From the NCBI GenBank assembly GCA_948468385.1, contig CAOKHZ010000011.1:1-64000 (forward strand): a stretch of DNA of 64,000 nt, given 5' to 3'. Positions 7,899 through 16,593 of the stretch are shown one piece after another (the stretch's first letter is position 1; each line of letters begins with the position of its first letter). The position numbers were made by a program, and so were the translations under genes. A model generated the notes under the pieces. That model searched no databases. It was not told the origin of the DNA and saw nothing but the letters and a program-made list of their open reading frames with translations. The stretch comes from an uncultured Faecalicatena sp. GTDB lineage: Bacteria > Bacillota > Clostridia > Lachnospirales > Lachnospiraceae.

Positions 7899-9812
7899 AT
7901 GCGGAATTTATTGGATGTAAAATTTGATGAATTTATTGAGGATTTTGGTTTGCAGGGAGAGTCTGCGGAGTCAAATTGGAAACGTTTTGTTAATTATCAT
8001 TACTTTTCGCAATTCCAACCAGGACGTCTTGATACGGACAATGATTTGCTAGACCAAATTTGTGTGGAGTCTCCAGAGTTTTCGCATGTGCATGGGGCTT
8101 TTTTCTTGTTGAACGACCAGATTCTTAGCGAAACACAGGACGTGGATGACATTTTGCAGAGAGATCAAAAAGGATTGTTGGAATTGTATTTTTTGACCGT
8201 CGGTGACACAGTAATGTTGGGGCGGCAACTGGAAAAACTTGTTTGTGATTTGGACGAGGTGGACAAAGGAGAAAAATGGCTGGAACTGTTGTTCTACGCG
8301 ATGTCACGTAAAATTATGTCGTTATGGTCGGATAATCCGGTGTTGAGGATTGTGTCTTATAATAATAGTGAAGGGAAGGCTAAGCTAAAATTTAGCACTA
8401 AGTTTAAAGAATGTTTTTCCGACATAGATAGTATTAACGTGGATAAAAGGGGATTACTGGATATTGTAAATTCTAATGAGAATAGTTATAAAGCGGAATT
8501 GGCATTTAAACAAGAGTTTCTTATATCGGCCAGTGGAAATGAAAGGTTAGGCAACACATATATCGCGTGCCTGACGGCGGAGGAATTGGTAAAATTAATG
8601 ACAACCTCGGACGATTTGCTTCGGCGGAACATGTTTGATGACAATGTGAGGGATTTTCAAGGGAATTCGACGATCAATCAGGAAATATTGTCAACGTTGA
8701 AAAGGTATCCGGAACGTTTCGTCCTATATAATAATGGTATTACGATTGTATGTAAAGATATTGTGCCAAAAAATGGAAAGTATGAATTGGAAAATCCGCA
8801 GATTATAAACGGTTGTCAGACATGTAGCATGATTTATCAAGCACATCGAAAGGGAGTGAAGCTTGACAGTGTCCAGATAATTGCCAAAATAGTAGGTTCT
8901 AATGAAGAAGTGACGCAGGGAATCGTAAGGGGGGCAAATCGGCAAAATATTGTTTACGAGGAAGCATTCGAGACGATTAAGGCGTTTCATAAAGAACTTG
9001 AAAAGTATTTTGAATGCAATCAGATAAAAGAGTATCAAAAGATATATTATGAAAGACGTTCTAGACAGTACGCAAACAACATGCAAATTAAGCCACAACA
9101 AAAAATTGGTTTTCGTGGCTTGATTCAGAGCATGGTCGCATTATTTTTAAATCATGTGGAGGATAGTCATAAGCATGAGTTTACCTTATTGAAAGAATAT
9201 AAGGACAGTCTGTTTATTGACGGACATTCTTGTCAGCCATATTACCTGGCCGCCTTTTTATACTTGAACATAGATAGGCTTTTTAGGGAGGGAAAACTCC
9301 CGAAAGATTTGAAGAATTACAAAATGCATGTCATGTTATTGATAAAGGAGATGCAAGGCGGTTCTTCACCTGATTTGTCGTCCGTGGACATAGATAAGTA
9401 TTGCGAGCGGCTGGTGGCGAGCTTTGAAGGCGGCAAGCTGAATCAGTATGCGCTGGATGCTTGCGAAAAGTTCAAAGATATAACGGCGAAGTGGATTGAT
9501 TTAAAGGGAAAACAATATAAGCATGGTATTAAGGACAGTGCCGAGTTTCGGGACTTTCTTATGAAAGAAATCTATGGGGCATTGGACGGGCATGATTTGG
9601 AAAAGGTCTATGTGGGTTATGTGATGAATGTAAAATTGGATAGGAATAACAATTGGTTTGGTTTTATTGAGCACATGCCTCATAATATCTTTTTCCATGA
9701 GTTTGACAATCCTGATATTGACCGGTCATATGGCGGAAAAAAGGTTAGTTACAAAATTATTCGCGATGGGAATCAGGAGAGGGCGATAAATGTACGGATT
9801 ATGGAATCGTGA
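7899..9812 (+). CDS. AIPR-family protein with C-terminal cold-shock-like domain
   Basis: A 637-residue protein of the AIPR (abortive infection phage resistance) family. The family signature is clear: RFVLYNNGITIVC near residue 273, followed by NPQIINGCQTCSMIY, then an Arg/Asn-rich block with VRGANRQNIVYEEAFE. The last 65 residues look like a cold-shock domain: GYVMNVKLDRNN, then WFGFIEH (RNP1-like), NIFFHEFDN (RNP2-like), GKKVSYKI and ERAINVRI. This matches the order of conserved pieces in CspA-type folds, so the protein probably binds single-stranded RNA or DNA. AAAGGAG lies 7 bases before the ATG. It is the last gene of the cassette. AIPR proteins are linked with phage resistance; the mechanism here is unknown. 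Confidence 0.85.
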   Translation: MRNLLDVKFDEFIEDFGLQGESAESNWKRFVNYHYFSQFQPGRLDTDNDLLDQICVESPEFSHVHGAFFLLNDQILSETQDVDDILQRDQKGLLELYFLTVGDTVMLGRQLEKLVCDLDEVDKGEKWLELLFYAMSRKIMSLWSDNPVLRIVSYNNSEGKAKLKFSTKFKECFSDIDSINVDKRGLLDIVNSNENSYKAELAFKQEFLISASGNERLGNTYIACLTAEELVKLMTTSDDLLRRNMFDDNVRDFQGNSTINQEILSTLKRYPERFVLYNNGITIVCKDIVPKNGKYELENPQIINGCQTCSMIYQAHRKGVKLDSVQIIAKIVGSNEEVTQGIVRGANRQNIVYEEAFETIKAFHKELEKYFECNQIKEYQKIYYERRSRQYANNMQIKPQQKIGFRGLIQSMVALFLNHVEDSHKHEFTLLKEYKDSLFIDGHSCQPYYLAAFLYLNIDRLFREGKLPKDLKNYKMHVMLLIKEMQGGSSPDLSSVDIDKYCERLVASFEGGKLNQYALDACEKFKDITAKWIDLKGKQYKHGIKDSAEFRDFLMKEIYGALDGHDLEKVYVGYVMNVKLDRNNNWFGFIEHMPHNIFFHEFDNPDIDRSYGGKKVSYKIIRDGNQERAINVRIMES

Positions 9813-9814
9813 CG

Positions 9815-9823
9815 TGCACGGTT
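9815..9823 (+). repeat. Right copy of 9-base direct repeat flanking the cassette
   Basis: TGCACGGTT, identical to the copy at 5871-5879, begins 2 bases after the AIPR stop codon. Confidence 0.35.
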
Positions 9824-9886
9824 TATAGTAGCGGAGTTTGCATTGGCGCATAAGATAAAAGAAATAGATTGTGCGGATGGATTCTT

Positions 9887-11728
9887 ATGAGCCAAAAAGT
9901 GGAAAATTTATTGAACCTCGCGTTGGATTCGACGACGCAGGAGCGTGAGAAGTCGTTGAATTTGGACGTGGGGTATGACCCGATTGACAAGGATTGGGAA
10001 TTGATTGTCAAGTATTCCGGCTCTCTGGCGGCGGTAAGGGAGTTGGCCATCTCGACCAGCGAGCTGGTGAACGAATATGCGGTGGTGACGGTGGCGGAGT
10101 CACGGATTCCGCTGTTGTCGCAGTTGCCGGAGGTGGAGTATATCGAAAAACCGAAGAGAATATTTTTTCAGGTGGAAAACGGAAAGAGAGTTTCCTGCAT
10201 CAGCAACGTGCAGCAAGCTCCTTTTTCTTTGCGAGGAAACGGGGTTTTAGTGGGAATCGTGGACAGCGGGATTGATTATACGCTGGATGAATTTCGGGGG
10301 GCGGACGGGACGACGAGGATTTATAGCTTGTGGGATCAGTCGATTGCCGGAAATCCGCCCGAGCGGTATGAACTGGGGACGGAATACACGCGTGAGGAAA
10401 TTAACCAGGCACTTGCGGCGGGCAATGCGGAAGAAAGGCGTCGCGTCGTGCCAAGCCAGGACGTTTCCGGGCACGGGACGGCGGTGGCGGGAATTGCGGC
10501 GGGGAGCGGACGAAGACTTGCGGCGAGCCAGCCGGGGCAAACGGCGGATGGCGGCGTGGTGGGCGTCGCGCCGGAAAGCGAGTTGATTGTCGTGAAGATG
10601 GGGAACCCACGGTCGGACGGTTTTCCCCGCACCACGGAATTGATGATGGGCGTGGATTACATTATCCGCAAGGCACAAGGATTGGGGAAGCCGGTGGCGG
10701 TCAATTTGAGTTTTGGAAACACCTATGGTTCGCATGACGGCACCTCGCTTTTGGAACGCTATCTGGATGACATTTCCAATTACTGGAAGAGCGTCATTTG
10801 CGTAGGAAGCGGGAACGAGGGGACGACGGCGGGGCATACCGCAGGAATCCTAAAGACGGGCGCGGAACAAGAAGTCCAGCTCGGCGTGCAGGAAAACGAG
10901 CCGACGGTCAACGTCCAGCTTTGGAAGTCTTACGTGGATGAGTTTGACATTTCCATCGTCAGTCCTTCGGGGGTCAGGGTGGGGCCGATACAAGAGCGGT
11001 TGGGAAGCCAGCGGTTCATGCTGGGGCAGACGGAAATCCTTTTGTATTATGGGGAACCCGCGCCGTATAGCGTGAGGCAGGAGATTTATCTGGATTTCTT
11101 GCCGAGGCAGTCGTACATTGATGCCGGAATTTGGCGTATCGTGCTGACTCCGAGGCGAATCGTGTCGGGCGAGTATCAGATGTGGCTTCCGGTGCAAAGC
11201 GCGCTGAACGTGGGAACGGCATTTTTACAGCCGGTGAGCGCGATGACGTTGACGGTGCCCTCGACGGCGGCAAGGGTCGTCACGGTGGGGGCATATGACG
11301 CGCTGACGTTTTCCTACGCGGATTTTTCCGGTCGCGGGGCGTATGGATTTGCGGCGGTTCGGACGGGCGGCCAGGCGGGAGGGACGGCTTCATCCGACGC
11401 TGGTACGAGGGCGTTTGGCGTGGGGCAGCAGGACTTGGTGATGACGAAGCCGGATTTGGTCGCGCCGGGGGTGAACATAACGACCACGGCGGCGGGCGGC
11501 GGCTACGTGCAGGTAAGCGGCACGTCTTTTGCCACGCCGTTCGTGACGGGCGGCGCGGCACTCTTGATGCAGTGGGGCGTCGTGGAGGATAATGACCCGT
11601 ATTTGTATGGGGAGAAGGTGAAGGCGTATTTGAGGCGCGGGGCGAGGCCGCTACCGGGATTTACGGAGTATCCGAATCCGCAGGTGGGGTATGGGGCGCT
11701 GTGTGTGCGGGAGAGCCTGCCAGTTTAA
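9887..11728 (+). CDS. S8 family serine peptidase (subtilisin-like, Csp-type)
   Basis: A 613-residue subtilase with a complete catalytic triad: D126 in GIVDSGIDY, H196 in DVSGHGTAVAG and S547 in VSGTSFATPFVTG. The first 115 residues have a propeptide-like region (LIVKYSGSLAAVRELA, then AVVTVAESRIPLL) but no signal peptide, so the enzyme is probably cytoplasmic or spore-located. A long insert (about 315-475) separates the His and Ser parts, as in the clostridial CspA/B/C germination proteases and their many Lachnospiraceae relatives. Whether it acts in germination cannot be told. I chose ATG 9887 over an upstream TTG at 9869. Its codons are more G/C-rich than in the AIPR cassette, consistent with the cassette being an insertion beside a resident gene. 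Confidence 0.85.
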   Translation: MSQKVENLLNLALDSTTQEREKSLNLDVGYDPIDKDWELIVKYSGSLAAVRELAISTSELVNEYAVVTVAESRIPLLSQLPEVEYIEKPKRIFFQVENGKRVSCISNVQQAPFSLRGNGVLVGIVDSGIDYTLDEFRGADGTTRIYSLWDQSIAGNPPERYELGTEYTREEINQALAAGNAEERRRVVPSQDVSGHGTAVAGIAAGSGRRLAASQPGQTADGGVVGVAPESELIVVKMGNPRSDGFPRTTELMMGVDYIIRKAQGLGKPVAVNLSFGNTYGSHDGTSLLERYLDDISNYWKSVICVGSGNEGTTAGHTAGILKTGAEQEVQLGVQENEPTVNVQLWKSYVDEFDISIVSPSGVRVGPIQERLGSQRFMLGQTEILLYYGEPAPYSVRQEIYLDFLPRQSYIDAGIWRIVLTPRRIVSGEYQMWLPVQSALNVGTAFLQPVSAMTLTVPSTAARVVTVGAYDALTFSYADFSGRGAYGFAAVRTGGQAGGTASSDAGTRAFGVGQQDLVMTKPDLVAPGVNITTTAAGGGYVQVSGTSFATPFVTGGAALLMQWGVVEDNDPYLYGEKVKAYLRRGARPLPGFTEYPNPQVGYGALCVRESLPV

Positions 11729-11891
11729 TATGAAGGACGTTAGGGCCAAAACTTGACGCCTTGGTAAATCCATTTAAACAAAATTTTATTTTATTGACAT
11801 GCGATGAACAAAGTGTGAAATAAGCGGAATAAAATACGCGTTGTTACTATCACGGCCACGGGCCAAAGGTAGTAAAACGCGTCAATGAAGG

Positions 11892-11931
11892 ACTTGTGTA
11901 ACAGTTCGGCCTTGGCTGAACTATTACAAGT
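11892..11931. terminator. Hairpin between convergent genes
   Basis: ACTTGTGTAACAGTTCGGCC faces GGCTGAACTATTACAAGT with a few mismatches. A T-run (ATTTTT) follows on the + strand after 8 bases. It may terminate the S8 gene; an imperfect dyad also lies at about 11837-11882. Confidence 0.45.
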
Positions 11932-11951
11932 CTGCCCAATTTTTGCGTGAA

Positions 11952-12434
11952 TTATAGTTTCGCCTTGTATTTTTCCGTGAAAGCCACCAATGCCTGGCGT
12001 TCTTCTTCCTGACTGACGTTGTCGACAAAGCTCTTGGAATTTTGTTCGATGTCATCAAATGAAAAATACATGGAGCTTCGACCGCGTTCGGCGAAGTATA
12101 TTTCCCAGGTGTTTTCCCTCTTTCTATATTTCGCGGATTTGACTTCCGAAATCTCGATTTCAAGCGGCTCGGAGAATTGTGTCAGTTCGATGTTTACCGG
12201 GACGGCAACGATTTTGTAATCGCTTTCCCGATAGCCTAACACGAGGCTGACGAATTGGTATACCCGCGTGTCGGAAAAAAGACCGTCTTCCTTCCAGGTG
12301 GAGCCGGTGGTGGCGTAAAGAATCTGGTAGGAGTTACCGTCAGAAACCGCCTGGTTAAACAGCTGACGCATCTTGACTTTGTTTTTTTGCGCCTCTTCCA
12401 TGTCGATTTTTGGTTTTCTTGAAAATAATCCCAT
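11952..12434 (-). CDS. Hypothetical protein, 160 residues
   Basis: A protein I do not recognise. It starts MGLFSRKPKIDMEEAQ, a short basic leader, and has no membrane helix or metal motif. The body alternates strand-like stretches (VYQFVSLVLGY, KIVAVPVNIEL, WEIYFAERG) and ends in a charged helix EEERQALVAFTEKYKAKL. The layout would suit a small beta-rich domain. The reading frame continues upstream, but GGAGGG stands 9 bases before the ATG at 12434, so I start there. It stands alone, convergent to the S8 peptidase and divergent from the DUF1538 operon. Confidence 0.6.
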   Translation of the reverse strand: MGLFSRKPKIDMEEAQKNKVKMRQLFNQAVSDGNSYQILYATTGSTWKEDGLFSDTRVYQFVSLVLGYRESDYKIVAVPVNIELTQFSEPLEIEISEVKSAKYRKRENTWEIYFAERGRSSMYFSFDDIEQNSKSFVDNVSQEEERQALVAFTEKYKAKL

Positions 12435-12654
12435 ATGTAATGCCCTCCAGTCTGCATTTGGACGCTGGCTCGTGCTTTGCCCCATGATGATTTTGATTCG
12501 TAAGCCATACGTCCATTTGTTTTTTCAGAGATATTTTATCACTTTTCAGTTGGCGGCGCAATAAATTCAATGGATTTACTTTTCATTATGGAAAAGGTGG
12601 GGAAAGTGTGATAGTATAATCCAATAAGCAAGACTTTGGCATGAGGAGTGGAAC

Positions 12655-12779
12655 ATGGGAAAACATTTAACATGACTGCAGATTGTAAACCCAATTTGTA
12701 TTACATGGTGGATATCGGGTCGCGTTTGGCCGAGATAAAGAAATACGTGGACAAGGAGCTGGTCGAGTCGGTCGTATGA
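12655..12779 (+). pseudogene. Remnant of an AAA-ATPase-like gene N-terminus
   Basis: After GAGGAGTGG an ATG at 12655 opens MGKHLT and stops. One or two bases out of frame, from 12672, follows MTADCKPNLYYMVDIGS then RLAEIKKYVDKELVESVV and a stop. This resembles, from memory, the start of the AAA-ATPase-like proteins that go on to an RQYGKTTT Walker A. The piece after KKYVD is lost. The last ATGA overlaps an open frame leading into the DUF1538 gene, so the old promoter and leader may now drive that gene. Confidence 0.5.
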
Positions 12780-12805
12780 ACGCGTTTCTAGAGAGGAGAT
12801 GGTTT

Positions 12806-14500
12806 ATGAATCCCAAATTAAAAGAAAAGACAATTGAATCCGTTTCGGCGGTATTGCCGATTACGGGCATCGTGTTGATGATTAGTATTTTGTTGGTGCC
12901 GATTGACCTCGGCGTGGTCGTGATGTTCCTAACGGGAGCGATATTGCTCGTGGTGGGCATGGGATTTTTTCAATTGGGCGCGGAAATGTCCATGACCCCG
13001 CTGGGCGAGGGCATCGGCGCGCAGATATCGAAGACGGGGCATATTGTTTTCATCATCCTCATCGCCTTTTTCATGGGGGTAATCATCACCTTGTCCGAGC
13101 CGGACTTGCAGGTGTTGGCGCAGCAGGTGCCTGCCGTTCCCAACATGACGTTGATTTTGACGGTGGCGGTCGGCGTGGGGATTTTTTTGGCGGTGGCGAT
13201 GCTTCGAATTCTGTTCCAGGTGAATCTGTCGACCATTTTAATCGCGTTGTACGCGGTGGTGATTGCCGTGTCGTTCTTCATCCCAAAGGAGTTTCTGGCG
13301 GTGGCGTTTGACTCGGGCGGGGTGACCACGGGACCGATGACGGTTCCCTTTATCATGGCGATGGGTGTCGGCCTGGCTTCCGTGCGTGGCGATAAGAATG
13401 CCTCGAACGACAGTTTCGGCCTTGTGGCACTTTCCAGTGTCGGTCCGGTTCTGGCGGTATTGATTTTAGGGGGATTTTTTACTCCTTCGGAAACCGCGTA
13501 CACGGCGGCGGGCATGGGGGACGTTTCGACGACGAGGGACGTGGTGCTGGAGTTTTTGGGAAGCATGCCGCAATACATGAAGGAAGTCATGGTGTCGCTT
13601 TTGCCGGTGGCCGGCGTGTTCGCCATTTTCCAGTTATTGTGCAGGCGTTATAAGCGAAGACAAGTCAAGCGTGTCGTGATGGGACTTGTCTATACTTATG
13701 TCGGGTTGGTGTTGTTTTTGTGCGGCGTGAATGTCGGGTTTGCCCCGATGGGTTCCTTGCTTGGCAGCGAAATCGCGTCGGCCGGGTGGCGGTGGCTGTT
13801 GGTTCCAATCGGAATGCTGATTGGATATTATATTGTGAAGGCGGAGCCGGCCATCCAGGTGCTAAATCACCAGGTGGAGACGGTGACGAATGGCGCGGTG
13901 TCGGCCGCGACCATGAACCGTTGCTTGTCCATCGGCGTGTCCGTCAGCGTGGGGTTGGCCATGCTGCGGGTGCTGACCGGGCTTCCGATTTATTGGATTA
14001 TCATACCGGGCTACCTTATCGCGTTGGTGCTGTCGCGCTTCGTGCCGAAAATGTTTGTCGGTATCGCCTTTGACTCGGGCGGGGTGGCCAGTGGCCCGAT
14101 GACGACGACGTTCCTTTTGCCGCTTAGTATCGGGGCGTGCGAGGCGGTCGGTGGAAACATCATGACGGAGGCGTTTGGCGTGGTGGCTCTGGTAGCGTTG
14201 ACTCCGCTTATCGCAGTGCAGATTATGGGAGTGCAGTACCGCGTCAAATTGGCGAAGTCGGAAGATGCGGAAGAAAGAACCGCTGCCTTGACGGATGTGG
14301 CAGATGAAGAAATCGTGGACTTTGCGGACGAGAATGAAGACGCTTCAGATTCCGAAGACGGGAATGGAGAAACCGCGGATTTTGCGGATGAGAATGAAAA
14401 AGTCGCGGATTCCGTGAATGGAAATGGAGAGGTCGCGGACTTTCCAGAGGATGAGGACGAAATCATAGATTTTATGGAGGACGAAGACGATGACGAGTGA
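12806..14500 (+). CDS. DUF1538 family membrane protein (tandem repeats, acidic tail)
   Basis: A 564-residue polytopic membrane protein, probably a transporter. It contains two copies of the DUF1538 unit, recognisable by the twin motifs AFDSGGVTTGPMTVPF (near residue 170) and AFDSGGVASGPMTTTF (near 425). Each motif sits between hydrophobic helices, so the protein is an internal duplication of about 250 residues. The final 70 residues are very acidic and repetitive (IVDFADENED, TADFADENEK, VADFPEDEDE), which is not part of the membrane domain. AGAGGAG precedes the ATG at 12806. It overlaps the PII-like gene by 11 bases. DUF1538 genes are often beside PII-like genes, which suggests a nitrogen- or nucleotide-controlled channel; the solute is unknown. 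Confidence 0.85.
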   Translation: MNPKLKEKTIESVSAVLPITGIVLMISILLVPIDLGVVVMFLTGAILLVVGMGFFQLGAEMSMTPLGEGIGAQISKTGHIVFIILIAFFMGVIITLSEPDLQVLAQQVPAVPNMTLILTVAVGVGIFLAVAMLRILFQVNLSTILIALYAVVIAVSFFIPKEFLAVAFDSGGVTTGPMTVPFIMAMGVGLASVRGDKNASNDSFGLVALSSVGPVLAVLILGGFFTPSETAYTAAGMGDVSTTRDVVLEFLGSMPQYMKEVMVSLLPVAGVFAIFQLLCRRYKRRQVKRVVMGLVYTYVGLVLFLCGVNVGFAPMGSLLGSEIASAGWRWLLVPIGMLIGYYIVKAEPAIQVLNHQVETVTNGAVSAATMNRCLSIGVSVSVGLAMLRVLTGLPIYWIIIPGYLIALVLSRFVPKMFVGIAFDSGGVASGPMTTTFLLPLSIGACEAVGGNIMTEAFGVVALVALTPLIAVQIMGVQYRVKLAKSEDAEERTAALTDVADEEIVDFADENEDASDSEDGNGETADFADENEKVADSVNGNGEVADFPEDEDEIIDFMEDEDDDE

Positions 14501-15284
14501 GTTGAAAAATGAGGAGTGCCAAAGGCCGGATGCGTCGAAAATGGGGGAATCCCGGGCGACGGACGGAATGAAAAATGACGAACTTGGAGCGGCGGGCGTA
14601 CCGAAAAAAAGCATGATTCGAGTATTGTTTTTAGTCGCCACGCCGAAGCTTGCGCGCAAGGCAATCACGTTGTTTCAGGAAAAGCACATTCCAATCTTGC
14701 ATGAATTCAGGGCGCAGGGGACGGCCTCGGAAGGCATCATAGACTGGTTGGGCTTGGACGGGGTGGACAAGGCGGTCGTGATGACGATCTTGCCGGTGGA
14801 AATCGCGAACGGCATGTTGCGAAAGCTATATAAAAAGTTACAGTTGGGGGCGCCAAACAGTGGCGTGGCATTTACAATTCGTTTGTCAGGCGCAAGTAAC
14901 CGGATGATAAAATTAAGCGAGACGTTACAAGAAAATGCCGATAGCAGGGCAGGGGAAAGGAGCGACATGGAAATGGCAGAAAGTGAGTACCGCATGATTG
15001 CGGCGATTGTAAACCAGGGATATAGTGACGAGGTCATGGATGCGGCAAGGCCTGCGGGAGCACGTGGCGGAACGGTCTTTCACAGCAGGCGCGTCGGCAG
15101 TGAGGAGGCGAAGCGTTTTTGGGGAATCAACGTGCAACAAGAGCGAGAAATCGTGCTGATTCTCGCGGAGAAGTCAAAGAAGAAGGAAATCATGTGCGCG
15201 ATTGGTGAAAAATGCGGCCTAAAGAGTGAGGCGCAGGGAGTGGTGCTCTCGCTGCCGGTGGATGGCGTGGTAGGGCTTGATTAG
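14490..15284 (+). CDS. Tandem PII-like regulatory protein
   Basis: A 264-residue soluble protein with two PII-like ferredoxin folds in one chain. The first runs from about residue 42 (IRVLFLVATPKLARKAITLF) to 135, and the second from about 160 (YRMIAAIVNQGYSDEVMDAA) to 262. Between them lies a charged linker. Ordinary PII proteins have one domain of about 112 residues and form trimers. The T-loop regions (FRAQGTASEG and GTVFHSRRVGSEE) keep Gly-rich character but not the uridylylated Tyr. The N-terminal 35 residues are disordered-looking. It overlaps the DUF1538 gene by 11 bases, so it almost surely regulates that membrane protein. Confidence 0.8.
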   Translation: MTSELKNEECQRPDASKMGESRATDGMKNDELGAAGVPKKSMIRVLFLVATPKLARKAITLFQEKHIPILHEFRAQGTASEGIIDWLGLDGVDKAVVMTILPVEIANGMLRKLYKKLQLGAPNSGVAFTIRLSGASNRMIKLSETLQENADSRAGERSDMEMAESEYRMIAAIVNQGYSDEVMDAARPAGARGGTVFHSRRVGSEEAKRFWGINVQQEREIVLILAEKSKKKEIMCAIGEKCGLKSEAQGVVLSLPVDGVVGLD

Positions 15285-15332
15285 GCGTGTCAATGAGACG
15301 ATGGGCGCGGCCTTATGGCGGCGACCAAGATG

Positions 15333-15379
15333 AAAGACCCGTCCGCTCCACATGAAATGGTTTCCGGATGGGTCTTTTC
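15333..15379. terminator. Bidirectional terminator
   Basis: AAGACCCGTCCG pairs with CGGATGGGTCTT, followed by TTTTCC on the + strand and preceded by TTTCA on the - strand. It lies between the PII-like gene and the convergent DUF5688-like gene. Confidence 0.75.
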
Positions 15380-15391
15380 CTTGAATGATTA

Positions 15392-16396
15392 TTATAATTC
15401 CATCTGTTCCAGTTTCCCGCTCTCCCGTTTGTAGATATAAAGCTTTCTGGTCAATATGTCCGTCGGGCCGTTCATGGACTTGTTCACGCTCTTGACGTTG
15501 CGCAGGATGGAAAGCGGCGAGAGCGTTCCTACTTTGTGCAGGTGTGCCTCGCTGACACTGGTGAATGCCACGTAATAATCGCTTTCATATAGTTCGGCAA
15601 GCTTTTCCTGCACGCCTGGATAGAAAATGGCAATCGCGCCGTTCATCTGCTTCGTCGTCGTCAACAGCGGCATGTCCATGTTGGTAAGCTTTCGCATGCT
15701 ACTGCCCAGAGCCATGAACGCGCCCTTCTGGTAAGGAGGGTTGTAGGTGTCCATCGGGTTTAGGTATAGTCGCGGCGGTGCCATCAAATAGGTATTCATT
15801 AAGGCCGCCTCCCACGCCTCGTCCTCGGATACGGGCCATGCTTTCGCGGTAAGCTTGTGAATCTTGGAAGAGGAAACGTCATGCCGCTCCCCTTCGGAGG
15901 TGTCGCTAATCAGGATGTACAATACTAACGCGATATCGCCGATTTGGCGGTAAATCGCGTCCTTTAAATCATACTTGCGGTCCGTATAATTGATGGGGCG
16001 GATGAACAGCTTGTCCTTCAGCGTCTCATAATTGTTTTCTTGCAAAAGCTTCATCACGTCGCTTTTTCGCATCTTTTCGGAAAGTTCGATGTTGGCGTCT
16101 ATGATTTCCCAGACAAGGTTCCAGCCGTTTTTTTGGTAGGACTGGAAGAGGTATTCCATCTCAAAACGGCAGACGAGATTTTCCTTGGACGCACTCTTGT
16201 CTATTGTCAGGATGAGGAAGTCGCCAAGCAGCGTGTCCGATTCCTTCTTGCTGTATTTCAGGTTTGTCTCGCGAATCATCGTCAGTTCCGCCGGCTTGTC
16301 GGAGGTGAACCCATCCTCGTAATATCGGATGTTTTGACAGATGTTCTTGTCGCGTATTTGCTGCAGTAAACTTTTGATAAATTCTTCCCTTGTCAT
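15392..16396 (-). CDS. DUF5688-like protein
   Basis: A 334-residue cytoplasmic protein resembling the DUF5688 family of Lachnospiraceae. Similar features are the central W-P-SEDEAWEAALMNT stretch, the block NGAIAIFYPGVQEKLAELY, and the C-terminal TRKLYIYKRESG. No catalytic motif is visible. Members are found in many copies in this bacterial family, often in accessory regions; the role is unknown. The ATG at 16396 is preceded by AGGAGG at about 6 bases. It stands alone, divergent from the GH3 gene. Confidence 0.6.
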   Translation of the reverse strand: MTREEFIKSLLQQIRDKNICQNIRYYEDGFTSDKPAELTMIRETNLKYSKKESDTLLGDFLILTIDKSASKENLVCRFEMEYLFQSYQKNGWNLVWEIIDANIELSEKMRKSDVMKLLQENNYETLKDKLFIRPINYTDRKYDLKDAIYRQIGDIALVLYILISDTSEGERHDVSSSKIHKLTAKAWPVSEDEAWEAALMNTYLMAPPRLYLNPMDTYNPPYQKGAFMALGSSMRKLTNMDMPLLTTTKQMNGAIAIFYPGVQEKLAELYESDYYVAFTSVSEAHLHKVGTLSPLSILRNVKSVNKSMNGPTDILTRKLYIYKRESGKLEQMEL

Positions 16397-16593
16397 GTTT
16401 GCCTCCTGAAATTCTTCATGGTGACGTCTGTGTTGGCAGACGTGTCTGTTTGCTTAGCGGGTGGATATGAAAGTCCCAAATTCCACCGTCTGGATATTAG
16501 TTTATGACAAAGAGGGGGAAATGTCAATCAGGCCTTAATAGAAATTCAACGGAAATTTAATACTATTTAATATTTTTCTACGTGAAAAAATGG

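Noticed and set aside
10247-10837. A 196-codon minus-strand frame in the S8 peptidase gene
   Set aside because: Shadow of a G/C-rich coding region; the S8 frame has its complete catalytic triad.
9887-11728. S8 peptidase as a fourth gene of the defence-like cassette
   Set aside because: It has a 74-base gap, its own start signals are weak but separate, codon use is different, and this peptidase type is common in Lachnospiraceae in other settings.
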